Source: Hyphomicrobiales bacterium (GTDB taxonomy: Bacteria; Pseudomonadota; Alphaproteobacteria; Rhizobiales; Rhizobiaceae). From it: DNA of 64,000 bases. The notes below the pieces were generated by a model. The model made no database searches and was not told where the DNA came from. It saw only the letters and a list, made by a program, of their open reading frames with translations. How positions within the stretch are numbered: the stretch's first letter is position 1; every line of letters begins with the position of its first letter. Of the stretch, positions 1 through 9,211 are shown piece after piece. The DNA is taken from assembly GCA_021775495.1 (NCBI GenBank), contig JAJFHT010000285.1, forward strand, positions 1 to 64,000, read 5' to 3'. The position numbers were made by a program, and so were the translations under genes.

Positions 1-216
1 TTGATCGACGAGATATTGGAAGCCAGCCCGGATGCGTTGATCTGGGATACCGACACCAGGGGCAAACCCGACCTCTCGGCACTGGCGCTGCAGGCGGTGG
101 AGGAATTCGATGCGGAAGCCGTCATCTGTATCTCCAACCAGAAACTCACCCGGAAGGTCGTCCATGATGTCGAGAGCTTCGGCATTCCGGGTTACGGCGC
201 GATCTGGGACAGTTAG
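1..216 (+). CDS. 3' end of an unidentified gene (5' truncated by window edge)
   Basis: The frame is open from the first base of the window to the TAG at 214-216, giving at least 71 residues. The true start is probably upstream of the window. The fragment has an alternating hydrophobic/acidic pattern (ALIWDTD, AEAVICISN, FGIPGYGAIWDS) suggesting the C-terminal part of a cytosolic alpha/beta domain. I do not recognise the family. The stop codon lies 3 bases before the ATG of the enoyl-CoA hydratase, so the two genes are very likely co-transcribed and possibly translationally coupled. No function is proposed. Confidence 0.5.
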   Translation: MIDEILEASPDALIWDTDTRGKPDLSALALQAVEEFDAEAVICISNQKLTRKVVHDVESFGIPGYGAIWDS

Positions 217-219
217 AGC

Positions 220-996
220 ATGACTATGTATCAGACCATAGAGCTGGAGCGTTCCGATCGGGTCGCAACCATTCGCCTCAATCGTCCGTCGGCGCTGAAT
301 GCGCTCAACAACCAGGTGCTGGAGGAGGTTCTCGATGCGGCTGTTCCCCTGGACAGGGATCCCGATATTGGCTGTTTCATTGTCACCGGCAGTGAAAAGG
401 CCTTCGCCGCCGGCGCGGATATCGTCGAGCTGCAGTGTCGAAACCACATGGACATGTTCCAGGCGGATGTCTTTTCCGGCTGGGATCGGTTCGCGGCACT
501 GCGCACTCCCAAGATCGCCGCTGTATCAGGATACGCCCTTGGCGGCGGGTGCGAACTGGCGATGATGTGTGATCTGGTGTTCGCCGCAGACAACGCCAGG
601 TTCGGTCAGCCGGAGCTCAAGATCGGTCTGATTCCGGGCATAGGCGGTTCGCAGCGTTTGACGCGACTGGTTGGTCGCGCCCAGGCGATGGACATGGTCC
701 TGACCGGTCGCATGATCGACGCAGATGAAGCCCTTCGCGCCGGACTGGTGTCGCGCATCTTGCCTCTGGACCAGCTCATGCAGGAAGCCCGTGATGCGGC
801 CGAAACCATTGCAGGCTATTCCAAGCCATCGGTTATGATGGCACGCGAGTGCATTTCAATGGCCGAAGAAACCGGGCTCGCCGAGGGAATGAAGTTCGAG
901 CGGCGGGTCTACCATTCGATCTTCGATACCGCTGACAAGAATGAAGGCCTGTCGGCCTTTCTCGAAAAGCGGACGCCGCAATTTTCCGGCCGGTAA
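220..996 (+). CDS. enoyl-CoA hydratase/isomerase family protein
   Basis: A 258-residue crotonase-fold protein of the usual family length. It would hydrate 2-trans-enoyl-CoA to 3-hydroxyacyl-CoA in fatty-acid or aromatic-acid beta-oxidation in the cytosol. The oxyanion-hole segment is seen near residues 61-67 (AFAAGAD), and the second one at GYALGGG (104-110). The two catalytic glutamates are in place: Glu112 in GGGCELAMMCD and Glu132 in FGQPELKIG, 20 residues apart as in the classical hydratases. The following LIPGIGGSQRLTRLVG is typical of short-chain hydratases of the FadB1/PaaF type. The start at 220 lies 3 bases after the preceding stop; an alternative ATG is at 226. The exact acyl substrate cannot be read from sequence. 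Confidence 0.9.
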   Translation: MTMYQTIELERSDRVATIRLNRPSALNALNNQVLEEVLDAAVPLDRDPDIGCFIVTGSEKAFAAGADIVELQCRNHMDMFQADVFSGWDRFAALRTPKIAAVSGYALGGGCELAMMCDLVFAADNARFGQPELKIGLIPGIGGSQRLTRLVGRAQAMDMVLTGRMIDADEALRAGLVSRILPLDQLMQEARDAAETIAGYSKPSVMMARECISMAEETGLAEGMKFERRVYHSIFDTADKNEGLSAFLEKRTPQFSGR

Positions 997-1008
997 CCGG
1001 GAAATGCC

Positions 1009-1926
1009 CTATTTGACGGCGCCGGCTGTCATGCCCTTGATGATGTGCTTTTCAAGCAGCACGCCGATCATCACCAATGGCAGGATGCCGGCGGCCGACA
1101 GGGCCGCCATCGACCACCAGTTGATACCTTGACTGCCGGTCTGGCTGGCGATCATCACCGGTAATGTCTTGGCGTCTGTGCTGGTCAGCAGCGCGGCGAA
1201 AAAGTACTCGTTCCAGCACAGCACCAGCGCCAGGATGAAAGCTGCCACCATGCCCGGCAGGGCGAGCGGAAAGATGATTCGCAGAAAAGCCCCCCAGATC
1301 GACAGTCCGTCGACCAGTGCAGCCTCCTCCAGTTCGACGGGGATCGCGCTGAACTGGTCACGCATGATCCAGATGACGATCGGCAACACCATCAGCGTGT
1401 AGACAAAGATCATGCCGATGGCCGAATCCAGCAAAGCCAGTTGCCGGTAGAGCACCAGAAACGGCAATGCCAGAACCACCGGAGGCAGGATCAGCTGTGA
1501 CAGGAAAAAGAAGGAAATGTCGGAATTGCGCATGAAGCCGAAGCGGTAGGAGAACCGGCTGAGGCCGTAGGCGGCCAGCGATCCCAGCATCACCGCAAGT
1601 GCCGACGCCGACACCGAAATTAATACGCTGTTAAAAAATCGCTTGAGGAACTCCTCGCGTACCGTCGAGACGTTGAAAATCGTATCGGGCGACAGGCCCA
1701 GCGATTTCCAGCCCCGCCAGCGTGGGACATAATCCCACCACGGGATCAGATTGCCTTTCATCACATCCGGCGCCATCTTGAAGGAAGTGGTCAGCGTCCA
1801 GTAGATCGGAAAAATGCAGACGATCGCCCACAGAACCAGCAGTGAATAGATGACCAATCGGGACAGGATCCAGCGCGTGCGTTGGCTGCGGTCATAGTCA
1901 TCTTTGCTGTGAGGTGTTGCCGACAA
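1009..1926 (-). CDS. carbohydrate ABC transporter permease (MalG type)
   Basis: A 305-residue inner-membrane permease with about six hydrophobic segments, the length of MalG/UgpE-type subunits. The cytoplasmic coupling (EAA) loop is visible as EEAALVDGLSIWGAFLRI followed by IFPLALPG. It would form a heterodimer with the MalF-type permease encoded just upstream. The start chosen is a TTG at 1926, preceded by AGGA at suitable spacing; no better ATG exists before the first membrane segment. The gene follows the MalF-type gene by 10 bases and is the last of a leftward binding protein-permease-permease operon. Its 3' end faces the enoyl-CoA hydratase across 12 bases. Confidence 0.9.
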   Translation of the reverse strand: MSATPHSKDDYDRSQRTRWILSRLVIYSLLVLWAIVCIFPIYWTLTTSFKMAPDVMKGNLIPWWDYVPRWRGWKSLGLSPDTIFNVSTVREEFLKRFFNSVLISVSASALAVMLGSLAAYGLSRFSYRFGFMRNSDISFFFLSQLILPPVVLALPFLVLYRQLALLDSAIGMIFVYTLMVLPIVIWIMRDQFSAIPVELEEAALVDGLSIWGAFLRIIFPLALPGMVAAFILALVLCWNEYFFAALLTSTDAKTLPVMIASQTGSQGINWWSMAALSAAGILPLVMIGVLLEKHIIKGMTAGAVK

Positions 1927-1936
1927 TCGCTTTTTC

Positions 1937-3055
1937 CTAGTTCAATGTGGTTGGACGCCGCAACAAGCGGTCCGCCACTTTCAGCACAAGTGTCATGAAG
2001 ATCACGATCAGCACCAGATAGACCATCGCCAGCATGGTTCCATATCCGACATTGGAACGGTCGCGATATTCGCGGAAAATGAAACTGGTGACCGAATCCG
2101 TCGCCCCACCGGGACCACCTGATGTCACGTTTATAATGATGTCGGCGAGTTTCAGCTTGAAGATGATACGGATCATCACGGCGGTGATCGAAACCGGCAC
2201 CATAAGCGGGAAAGTCACCTCCCAGAAACTCTGCCAGGGTGTCGCGCCGTCCACCTTGGCGGCTTCCAGCACTTCCTTGGGCAGGGCCTGCAGGCCGGCC
2301 AGGATCATGATCATCATGAAAGGAATGAACGTCCAGGCATCCATCATCATGATGGTCAGTTTGGCGATTTCCGGCGAGCCGAAGAATGAAGGGTTTTCCC
2401 ACCCGAGCCAGCGGGCAAAACGGGCCAACGGTCCGAAACGGACCTCCATCATCGATTTGCCGATCATCCAGCTGACCGCAACCGGCGACAGCATCAGCGG
2501 CAGCAAAAACGCCACGCGCCAGAATTTACGGGCCCGGATTTCCGCATTCAGCAAAAGCGCCAGCCCGAAGGCGATGGCGTATTCGACCAGTATGGCCGCG
2601 ACATAGATGACCATATTGTACATCGCGTTCCAGTAGAACGGGTCGCTGATCATCTGCCTGATATTGTCGAGCCCGTTGAATTTCCGGCCCGTCAGCGAGG
2701 CCAGATTCCAGTCCGAAAACGAGATGTACACTCCGAACAGCAGCGGAAAGACGACCATCGAAACGACGAAAAGGACCGCTGGCAGGACAAAAAGCGCGCG
2801 CTTGCCATGTTCGCCGCGGACCAGGACCTGGCTGGCGCAGAGCGCAATGGCCCACAGGATGTAGCAGTAAAGAATCGGCCGCCAGTTGCTGAATCCGTAT
2901 TCGATGGCGCCTGCTTCGAACAGAGCCTGAATGCCGAACACTGCGAAAAGCAGCGCCGCGCTCGCCCATAGCAGGGTTTTGCCCAGCCGGACTCTGCCGG
3001 GAGACACATCATCGACGCTGACGGTGTGCAGAAGGTCTTCCTGGTGGGCAGCCAT
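1937..3055 (-). CDS. carbohydrate ABC transporter permease (MalF/UgpA type)
   Basis: A 372-residue permease, longer than the usual 290-310 residues because of extra hydrophobic segments near the N-terminus (ASAALLFAVFGIQALF and ILYCYILWAIALCASQ). The EAA coupling loop is LEAAKVDGATPWQSFWEV followed by TFPLMVP. Partner of the MalG-type permease downstream and the Tat-type binding protein upstream. The ATG at 3055 is 69 bases from the binding-protein stop. The substrate is presumably the sugar or polyol handled by the divergent kinase/dehydratase genes. Confidence 0.9.
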   Translation of the reverse strand: MAAHQEDLLHTVSVDDVSPGRVRLGKTLLWASAALLFAVFGIQALFEAGAIEYGFSNWRPILYCYILWAIALCASQVLVRGEHGKRALFVLPAVLFVVSMVVFPLLFGVYISFSDWNLASLTGRKFNGLDNIRQMISDPFYWNAMYNMVIYVAAILVEYAIAFGLALLLNAEIRARKFWRVAFLLPLMLSPVAVSWMIGKSMMEVRFGPLARFARWLGWENPSFFGSPEIAKLTIMMMDAWTFIPFMMIMILAGLQALPKEVLEAAKVDGATPWQSFWEVTFPLMVPVSITAVMIRIIFKLKLADIIINVTSGGPGGATDSVTSFIFREYRDRSNVGYGTMLAMVYLVLIVIFMTLVLKVADRLLRRPTTLN

Positions 3056-3124
3056 GTCTATTCGCTGATAAAAAAGGGAAGTTTGAATGGCGGCGGAGGT
3101 TCCGCCGCCATTTAATGTCAGGTG

Positions 3125-4786
3125 TTACAGCCCGATGCTGGCCTTGTAGAGTTTGATCTGGCTTTCGCGACCGATCTGGTCGGGGATCTTGTCCCAGGCG
3201 GCGGCGATGGCATCGGCGGTTTCCTGCGCCGATCCGTACTGGCCGGCAAAACCCTTGGCCAGTTCGTCTTCCGCTACCGAGTAGTATTGGAAAATACCTG
3301 GAATCCGTGGCTCGATCGCTGCATTCGCATGATTGTAGCTGTCGGCGTTGGAACCCAGATAATCCTCGACGTAGGCGCGGTCATATCCGGCGTTTTCCCA
3401 TTCATCGAACTTGAAGTGGGAGTGGCGGTAAGGCTGGAAGCCGGACGGATAGGCCGAGGCCCAGAGCGACAGATCCTTGCCGCCGAGATGTGCGGCTGCG
3501 GACCATGCTGCCTTTTTCTTCTTCTCGTCACCATCGACCCGGGCCATGACGTAAACGCCCCAGCCGATATAAGCCATGTTCGGCGCCTGGTTGGCCTGCT
3601 TGTCCCATTGTCCCGTCTTGGAATTGTAGACTTCGTCCGATCCGGGAATGATATCGAAGCCGACGACATCGCCGACCACGGATGTGTCGGAGGTGCGGGC
3701 GTTGGAGCCGACGTCGCCCCACCAGGTCAGTGCTGATCCGGTGCCGGCCAGGAACTGCTGGAAGGCTGTCGTGCCGGGATCGGCGTTGATCTGGTCGGCC
3801 GGATAGGTGTCCATGATGTCCATGACTTCCTGGATCGCCCTGACAAATGCCGGATTGTTGACCCGCGGTTTCATGGTGTCCGGGTCGAACAGCCATGCCG
3901 GATCATCGGGATGTTTGGCATAGGCGGTTGCCCGGTCTTCCAGGAAGTAGAAGCCGAAGCCGCCCCAACCTTTCAACGGATCAAGGAAGCCGTGTGCATC
4001 GAGACCGGTGAGTGGATCTTTCTTGCCCTTCAGGAACTTGGCGTGGGCATTGACCTGAGTCCAGGTCGTCGGTTGTGCCCACTCGCCTTCACCGCCAGCC
4101 TCTTTCCAGGCTGCTGCGAATTCTGCGTTCTCGTAATAATCCTTCCGATAAGCGAAGGTATGGCAGTCGCCGTCGATGGAGATACGGTAGGTCTTGCCGT
4201 CCCAGGTGCCTACAGGCGCCTTGAGGTAGTCGACATAATCGTCCATGTCGATCAGCTTTGCCACCCAGTCGGGCATCTCCGAGGCCAGTCCCTTGCCGCA
4301 GACGTCGCCCTCGAAGGGTGCACCCATCTCGATAATGTCGAAATCGACGGTTCCGGTCGCAATCGACTGCTGCAGGCGGGCATTGTAGTCAGCCTGGGCA
4401 AGATCGATCCAGTTGATCTTCGCTCCGGTATAAGCTTCCCAGGGTTTCAAAAAACCGCGGAACAGGAAGTTGTGGAGATTCTGATTGTTGAGCCCCATAA
4501 AGGTCAGCTCGACTCCCTTGAATTCACCTTCCTTGACCGTTTCCTTGGTGCCGCCGAGACAAAGCTCGCCGACCTTCTGCCAATCTGCATCCCCCGGTGA
4601 ACCCGCGCCAACCCCCGGAATCTTCAGAATCTCGGCACGCACATTGCCCTGTGCGAACGCTGTCGATGCAATACCGCCCAGACCGGTAGACGAACCCAGG
4701 ACTGCAGCCGCGCCGGCTGCCCCTTTTAGGACTGATCTCCTGCTGGCCTGACGTGCCATCAGCAATTCGTGAATCCCAACCTTCAT
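3125..4786 (-). CDS. ABC transporter extracellular substrate-binding protein with twin-arginine signal
   Basis: A 553-residue family-1-like solute-binding protein, clearly larger than the roughly 420 residues of typical MalE/UgpB proteins. The N-terminus carries a twin-arginine export motif (SRRSVLKGAAGAAA) and an AFAQ-type cleavage site, so the protein is probably exported folded. The start chosen is ATG 4786, which has GGAGGAG seven bases upstream; a TTG at 4801 would overlap that ribosome site. It is the first gene of the leftward operon with two permeases. The ATPase lies on the opposite strand across a 347-base divergent region. The ligand is unknown; the neighbouring mutarotase, PfkB kinase and UxaA-type dehydratase point to a sugar, polyol or sugar acid. 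Confidence 0.9.
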   Translation of the reverse strand: MKVGIHELLMARQASRRSVLKGAAGAAAVLGSSTGLGGIASTAFAQGNVRAEILKIPGVGAGSPGDADWQKVGELCLGGTKETVKEGEFKGVELTFMGLNNQNLHNFLFRGFLKPWEAYTGAKINWIDLAQADYNARLQQSIATGTVDFDIIEMGAPFEGDVCGKGLASEMPDWVAKLIDMDDYVDYLKAPVGTWDGKTYRISIDGDCHTFAYRKDYYENAEFAAAWKEAGGEGEWAQPTTWTQVNAHAKFLKGKKDPLTGLDAHGFLDPLKGWGGFGFYFLEDRATAYAKHPDDPAWLFDPDTMKPRVNNPAFVRAIQEVMDIMDTYPADQINADPGTTAFQQFLAGTGSALTWWGDVGSNARTSDTSVVGDVVGFDIIPGSDEVYNSKTGQWDKQANQAPNMAYIGWGVYVMARVDGDEKKKKAAWSAAAHLGGKDLSLWASAYPSGFQPYRHSHFKFDEWENAGYDRAYVEDYLGSNADSYNHANAAIEPRIPGIFQYYSVAEDELAKGFAGQYGSAQETADAIAAAWDKIPDQIGRESQIKLYKASIGL

Positions 4787-5133
4787 GAAATACTCCTCCA
4801 ATTATCCGGTCCACAATTGGCCGAACCAGGCGATCACTCAAGCGGACTTCAGAGATATTGTCGTCTCCCGGAAGCGCGCCATTCTGCCTCTCCGGCAGGA
4901 TCGCAACTCTCTTGATGCAATGGCATCGAAACCGATGAAATGCGGTTCCGATTTCAGTATGGACCAGATTTGATCGCTGTCAACAAATGTTGCAGATAAC
5001 GGCAACCGGCAATTCCTGCGGTCACGAGGCGGTTTTGGAAATTCCGGCCTCTGCCGATTCCAGTCAATGGACTTCGTCAAAAGCTGCCGCTAGTGTCCGC
5101 TTTTTTTGAGTGCGTTTCGACAGGCGGGAAGAC
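4787..5133. promoter_or_regulatory. divergent promoter region of the carbohydrate island
   Basis: This 347-base region separates the leftward transporter genes from the rightward ATPase/catabolic genes and must hold both promoters. The clearest symmetric element is an imperfect inverted repeat, ATCGAAACC at 4925-4933 and GGTTCCGAT at 4944-4952, with one mismatch and a 10-base spacer. It could be a regulator-binding site. No regulator gene is found inside the island. I could not assign convincing -35/-10 hexamers. Confidence 0.4.
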
Positions 5134-6195
5134 ATGGCAGAAGTTACGATCAGGGATATCCGCAAGTCGTATGGCGATGTTGAAGTTATCCACGGTGTCG
5201 ATATCGACATTGATGACGGCGCATTTGTCGTCCTCGTCGGGCCGTCGGGCTGTGGAAAATCGACACTGCTTCGCATGGTTGCCGGGTTGGAAAGCATCAC
5301 TGGCGGAACGATCGAGATCGGTGGACGCGTCGTCAACAATGTCGCCCCGAAGGACCGTGACATTGCCATGGTGTTTCAAAGTTACGCGCTCTATCCGCAC
5401 AAGACCGTCGCCGACAACATGGCGTTCGCTCTGAAGCTACGCAAAACCGATCCCAAGATCGTCGCGGAGCGCCTGGAAAACGCAGCTGAGATTCTCGGTC
5501 TCAAACCCTATCTGAAACGTTACCCAAGGCAATTGTCCGGTGGTCAGCGTCAGCGGGTCGCCATGGGTCGTGCCATTGTCCGCGACCCGCAGGTCTTCTT
5601 GTTTGATGAGCCGTTGTCAAATCTCGATGCGAAACTGCGCGTTCAGATGCGCACGGAAATCAAGGAACTGCATCAGCGGTTGAAAACGACGACTGTTTTT
5701 GTCACGCACGATCAGGTCGAGGCGATGACCATGGCCGACAAGATTGTCGTCATGAATGACGGCATTGTTGAACAGGTCGGCAGTCCGCTTGAACTCTACG
5801 ACACACCGGTCAACCGGTTTGTCGCCACATTCATCGGGTCGCCGGCAATGAACATGATCGAGGGAACGATCCGCAAGAACCGCAAAACCTTTATCGAGAC
5901 AGCGGCCGGAAAACTTCCGATCAAGCCGGGCAAGTTGAAATTGACGGACGGGCAGTCCGTAATCTATGGCATTCGGCCGGAGCATCTGGAGCTTGGCAGA
6001 TCGGGCCTTGAAGCAACCGTGGCAGTGGTCGAACCGACCGGTCCGGAAACCCTGGTGTTCCTTCGAAGCAGCGGAAAGGACCTAGTTGCGCTGTTCCGCG
6101 AACGCCACGCCTTCAAGCCGGGCCAGAAGGTTCACCTGAAACCGCGCGAGGACATGGTGCATCTTTTTGATCCGCAAAGCGGCGCCAGGCTCTGA
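5134..6195 (+). CDS. sugar ABC transporter ATP-binding protein (UgpC/MalK type)
   Basis: A 353-residue ATPase that would energise the MalF/MalG-type permease pair across the divergent promoter. Walker A is GPSGCGKST at residues 36-44, the ABC signature LSGGQRQRVAMGRA starts near residue 134, Walker B is VFLFDEPLSNLDAKL, and the H-loop is TVFVTHDQ. About 120 residues follow the ATPase domain and match the TOBE/OB-fold regulatory domain of MalK/UgpC. I chose ATG 5134 over a GTG at 5110: the protein then begins with the canonical MAEVTIRDIRKSYG, and AGGCGGGAAG precedes it. First gene of the rightward operon. Confidence 0.9.
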   Translation: MAEVTIRDIRKSYGDVEVIHGVDIDIDDGAFVVLVGPSGCGKSTLLRMVAGLESITGGTIEIGGRVVNNVAPKDRDIAMVFQSYALYPHKTVADNMAFALKLRKTDPKIVAERLENAAEILGLKPYLKRYPRQLSGGQRQRVAMGRAIVRDPQVFLFDEPLSNLDAKLRVQMRTEIKELHQRLKTTTVFVTHDQVEAMTMADKIVVMNDGIVEQVGSPLELYDTPVNRFVATFIGSPAMNMIEGTIRKNRKTFIETAAGKLPIKPGKLKLTDGQSVIYGIRPEHLELGRSGLEATVAVVEPTGPETLVFLRSSGKDLVALFRERHAFKPGQKVHLKPREDMVHLFDPQSGARL

Positions 6196-6247
6196 TATGC
6201 CAGCCCGCAACACGCCCGTCAGGGCCAAACACGGAGGAACCTGATCA

Positions 6248-6700
6248 ATGCTCAAGGGCATTAATCCACTGCTCAATGCCGACGTACTGCGCGCCCTGCG
6301 CGCAATGGGGCACGGTGACGACCTGATCATTGCCGATACCAATTTTCCCTCCGATTCAGTTGCCCGGCAAACCCAGATCGGCAAGGTTTTGCGGATCGAC
6401 CGGCCCGCAGCAGAAGTGGTCGAAGCCGTTTTGTCGGTGTATCCGCTCGACACCTTTGTCGATGATGCAGCCGCTCGGATGGAAATTGTCGATGCGCCGG
6501 ACGAGGTGCCGCCGGTTCAGCAGGAAGTGCAGCAGATGATCGATGCGGCTGAAGGCAAGTCATGGCCAATGATGCCGATTGAACGTTACGCATTCTATGA
6601 ACGTTCAAAACAGGCCTATTGTGTCATTCAAACCGGTGAGCGCCGGTTCTACGGGTGTTTTGCCTTTCGCAAAGGCGTCGTACCACCAGACGCAGAATGA
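6248..6700 (+). CDS. RbsD/FucU family sugar mutarotase
   Basis: A 150-residue protein with the start MLKGINPLLNADVLRALRAM followed by GHGDDLIIADTNFP, the hallmark of the RbsD/FucU family, which interconverts anomers of ribose, fucose or related sugars. The GHGD...D..FP segment contributes active-site residues in the family. The length fits FucU (about 140-150 residues) better than RbsD. GGAGG is just upstream of the ATG. It sits between the ATPase and a PfkB kinase, so it probably prepares the imported sugar for phosphorylation. The sugar cannot be named from sequence. Confidence 0.88.
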   Translation: MLKGINPLLNADVLRALRAMGHGDDLIIADTNFPSDSVARQTQIGKVLRIDRPAAEVVEAVLSVYPLDTFVDDAAARMEIVDAPDEVPPVQQEVQQMIDAAEGKSWPMMPIERYAFYERSKQAYCVIQTGERRFYGCFAFRKGVVPPDAE

Positions 6701-6734
6701 CCTGACGTGATTATCTGACAGCAAAGAAGAAACA

Positions 6735-7655
6735 ATGGCAAACTCTGTGACCATTCTCGGTGTCTTTGTCGCCGATACCGCCTATCGCGCCGACCGGCCG
6801 CCGCGCATGGGAGAAACCATTCTCGGTAACTCCTTTACCCTGGGACCCGGCGGCAAGGGATCCAATCAATCGGTTGCAGCTGCCCGTCTTGGCGCCGAGG
6901 TCAATTTCATCAGCAAGCTCGGCGATGATGATCTCGCCCAGATCGCCATCAAGACTTGGGCCGAGGCCGGCGTGCGGCCTGCCGTAACGCACGATCCGAG
7001 TTCCTACACCGGCGCCGCCTATATTTTCATCGAGGAAGCTACCGGTGACAATGCCATCATAGTCTGCCCCGGCGCTGCCATGACGCTGAGCGAAGCCGAC
7101 ATCGACGCCAATGCCGAACTGATCAAGTCATCCTCTGTGTTTGTCACGCAGTTGGAACAGCCGATCCCAACCGCAAAATACGCCCTGAAAATCGCCCGAG
7201 ATGCCGGTGTGGCGACGATCCTCAATCCGGCGCCGGCGGCGCCATTGGATTATGAGATCTTCGCGCTTTGCGACTATGTCACACCGAACGAAACGGAGAC
7301 CACCGAACTAACCGGTGCACCCGTTGAATCCGTCGATGAGGCGCGCGTTGCCGCAGACATTCTGCTTGATAAGGGCGTCGGTACTGCGGTTATCACGCTT
7401 GGCGAGAACGGGGTGCTGATACACAATCGCGATGTCTCGGAGCATGTTGCAGCGTTCAATGCCGGACCGGTGGTCGAAACAACCGGCGCCGGCGACGCCT
7501 TCAATGGCGGATTTGCAGTGGCGCTGACACGTGGTTTCGATCCTGTGGAAGCAGCCCGGTTCGGTTGCGCCGTTGCGGGCATCTCCGTCACCCGGCCGGG
7601 AACCGCGCCTTCCATGCCGACCCTCGACGAGGTCAACGCACTTCTCGCGGGCTGA
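6735..7655 (+). CDS. PfkB family carbohydrate kinase (ribokinase-like)
   Basis: A 306-residue cytosolic kinase of ribokinase length. The N-terminal substrate-binding motif GPGGKGSNQSVAAARLGAEV and the C-terminal ATP/catalytic motif TTGAGDAFNGGFAVAL near residue 250 are both intact, the latter carrying the catalytic aspartate. The close match to the ribokinase pattern GGKGSNQ...A suggests a pentose or related sugar, but PfkB kinases also act on nucleosides, 2-keto-3-deoxygluconate and others. The gene lies 34 bases after the mutarotase, which is usual for rbsD-rbsK pairs. The next gene encodes a sugar-acid dehydratase, which is not usual for ribose pathways. Confidence 0.88.
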   Translation: MANSVTILGVFVADTAYRADRPPRMGETILGNSFTLGPGGKGSNQSVAAARLGAEVNFISKLGDDDLAQIAIKTWAEAGVRPAVTHDPSSYTGAAYIFIEEATGDNAIIVCPGAAMTLSEADIDANAELIKSSSVFVTQLEQPIPTAKYALKIARDAGVATILNPAPAAPLDYEIFALCDYVTPNETETTELTGAPVESVDEARVAADILLDKGVGTAVITLGENGVLIHNRDVSEHVAAFNAGPVVETTGAGDAFNGGFAVALTRGFDPVEAARFGCAVAGISVTRPGTAPSMPTLDEVNALLAG

Positions 7656-7679
7656 CCCTGAAACTGGGAGCTACGTCAC

Positions 7680-9209
7680 TTGTCCATGAACCAGAACACC
7701 GCCTTGGCCATACGGCTCAACGAGACGGATAATGTTGTCGTTGCCGCCAGCCGGATAAGCCCCGGCGGGAGGGTCGAAGATGCAACTGTGCGGGACGAAA
7801 TCCCGACCGGCCACAAGATCTCGACACGAAACATTGCCGAAGGTGAGGCGGTCCGAAAATACGGCCAGATCATCGGATTTGCCGGGACGGAAATTGCTGC
7901 CGGAAGCCATGTCCACACGCATAATCTGGAGTATCGGCCGACCAGTCATGATTATGATTTTTCCTCCGATCTGAAGCCTGTTGCGGCCATGCCCGAGATT
8001 GAACGGGCTACGTTTGAGGGATTCCGCCGCAAGGATGGCAAGGTCGGCACCCGCAACTTCATTGCTGTCCTGACCAGCGTGAACTGCTCGGCCACCGCTG
8101 CCAAGCAGATTGCGGCGAGCTTCACACCGGAAGTTCTGGCATCCTATCCGAACGTCGATGGCGTCGTGGCTTTTGTCCACGGCACCGGATGCGGCATGGC
8201 CGACAACGGCGACGGTTATGCGAATTTGCAGCGCGTGCTTTGGGGTTACGCCCGCAATCCCAATGTCGGCGCCGTGCTGATGGTCGGGCTTGGATGCGAG
8301 GTCAATCAGATCGACTTTCTGCTGGAGGCCTACGGCATAGAGCGCAGTCCGTTGTTCCAGACCATGAACATCCAGACGACCGGTGGTTTGCGCAAGACCA
8401 TCGATGCCGGTGTCGATATCGTTCGCTCGATGCTGCCGTTGGTGGATGATGCCAGGCGCCAGACATGCCCGGCATCCGATCTGGTGCTGGCCCTGCAATG
8501 CGGTGGGTCCGACGGCTGGTCCGGAATCACCGCCAATCCCGCACTCGGATATGCGGCGGATCTGCTTGTTCGCCACGGCGGGACCGCCGTCCTCGCTGAA
8601 ACGCCGGAAATCTACGGAGCCGAACATTTGCTGACACGCCGGGCCCGGGACGAGAAGACCGGCCGGAAACTGGTCGATCGCATATTGTGGTGGGAGTCCT
8701 ATACTGAACGCAATTTCGGATCGATGGACAACAACCCGTCGCCTGGAAACAAACGCGGCGGCCTGACCACAATTCTGGAAAAGTCGCTCGGCGCTGTAGC
8801 CAAAGCCGGAACCAGTCCGCTCAATGGTGTCTATCAATATGGTGAACCGATCGACACCAACGGTTTCGTCTTCATGGACAGTCCTGGATATGATCCGTGC
8901 TCGGTCACCGGCCAGGTTGCCAGCGGGTGCAACATTGTCTGTTTTACCACCGGCCGTGGCTCCGCCTTTGGCTGCAAGCCGGCGCCGTCGATCAAGGTAT
9001 CGACCAACAACGCTCTTTATGAGCGGATGCCCGAAGATATGGACATCAATGCCGGTGACATCGCATCCGGCGTCGCTTCGCTGGAAAGTGTCGGCGCGGA
9101 GATCTTCCGGATGCTGCTTGTCGTTGCATCGGGTCAGCAAACCAAGTCGGAAGCGCAGGGACTTGGCGAGAACGAATTTGTCCCGTGGCAAGTCGGCGCG
9201 ACAATGTGA
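7680..9209 (+). CDS. UxaA family (altronate/galactarate-type) dehydratase
   Basis: A 509-residue full-length UxaA-type hydro-lyase. The N-terminal roughly 95 residues (LAIRLNETDNVVV to HTHNLEY) form the SAF-like domain. The large C-terminal catalytic domain begins at GFRRKDGKVGTRNF and contains GTGCGMADNGDG, VGLGCEVNQ and LQCGGSDGWSG, cysteine- and glycine-rich motifs linked in the family to an Fe(II)-dependent dehydration of aldonic or aldaric acids. TTG 7680 has GGGAG about ten bases upstream; ATG 7686 is an alternative that removes two residues. Last gene of the rightward operon. Substrates in the family include altronate, galactarate and sulfolactate, so the precise reaction is open. Confidence 0.87.
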   Translation: MSMNQNTALAIRLNETDNVVVAASRISPGGRVEDATVRDEIPTGHKISTRNIAEGEAVRKYGQIIGFAGTEIAAGSHVHTHNLEYRPTSHDYDFSSDLKPVAAMPEIERATFEGFRRKDGKVGTRNFIAVLTSVNCSATAAKQIAASFTPEVLASYPNVDGVVAFVHGTGCGMADNGDGYANLQRVLWGYARNPNVGAVLMVGLGCEVNQIDFLLEAYGIERSPLFQTMNIQTTGGLRKTIDAGVDIVRSMLPLVDDARRQTCPASDLVLALQCGGSDGWSGITANPALGYAADLLVRHGGTAVLAETPEIYGAEHLLTRRARDEKTGRKLVDRILWWESYTERNFGSMDNNPSPGNKRGGLTTILEKSLGAVAKAGTSPLNGVYQYGEPIDTNGFVFMDSPGYDPCSVTGQVASGCNIVCFTTGRGSAFGCKPAPSIKVSTNNALYERMPEDMDINAGDIASGVASLESVGAEIFRMLLVVASGQQTKSEAQGLGENEFVPWQVGATM

Positions 9210-9211
9210 AA

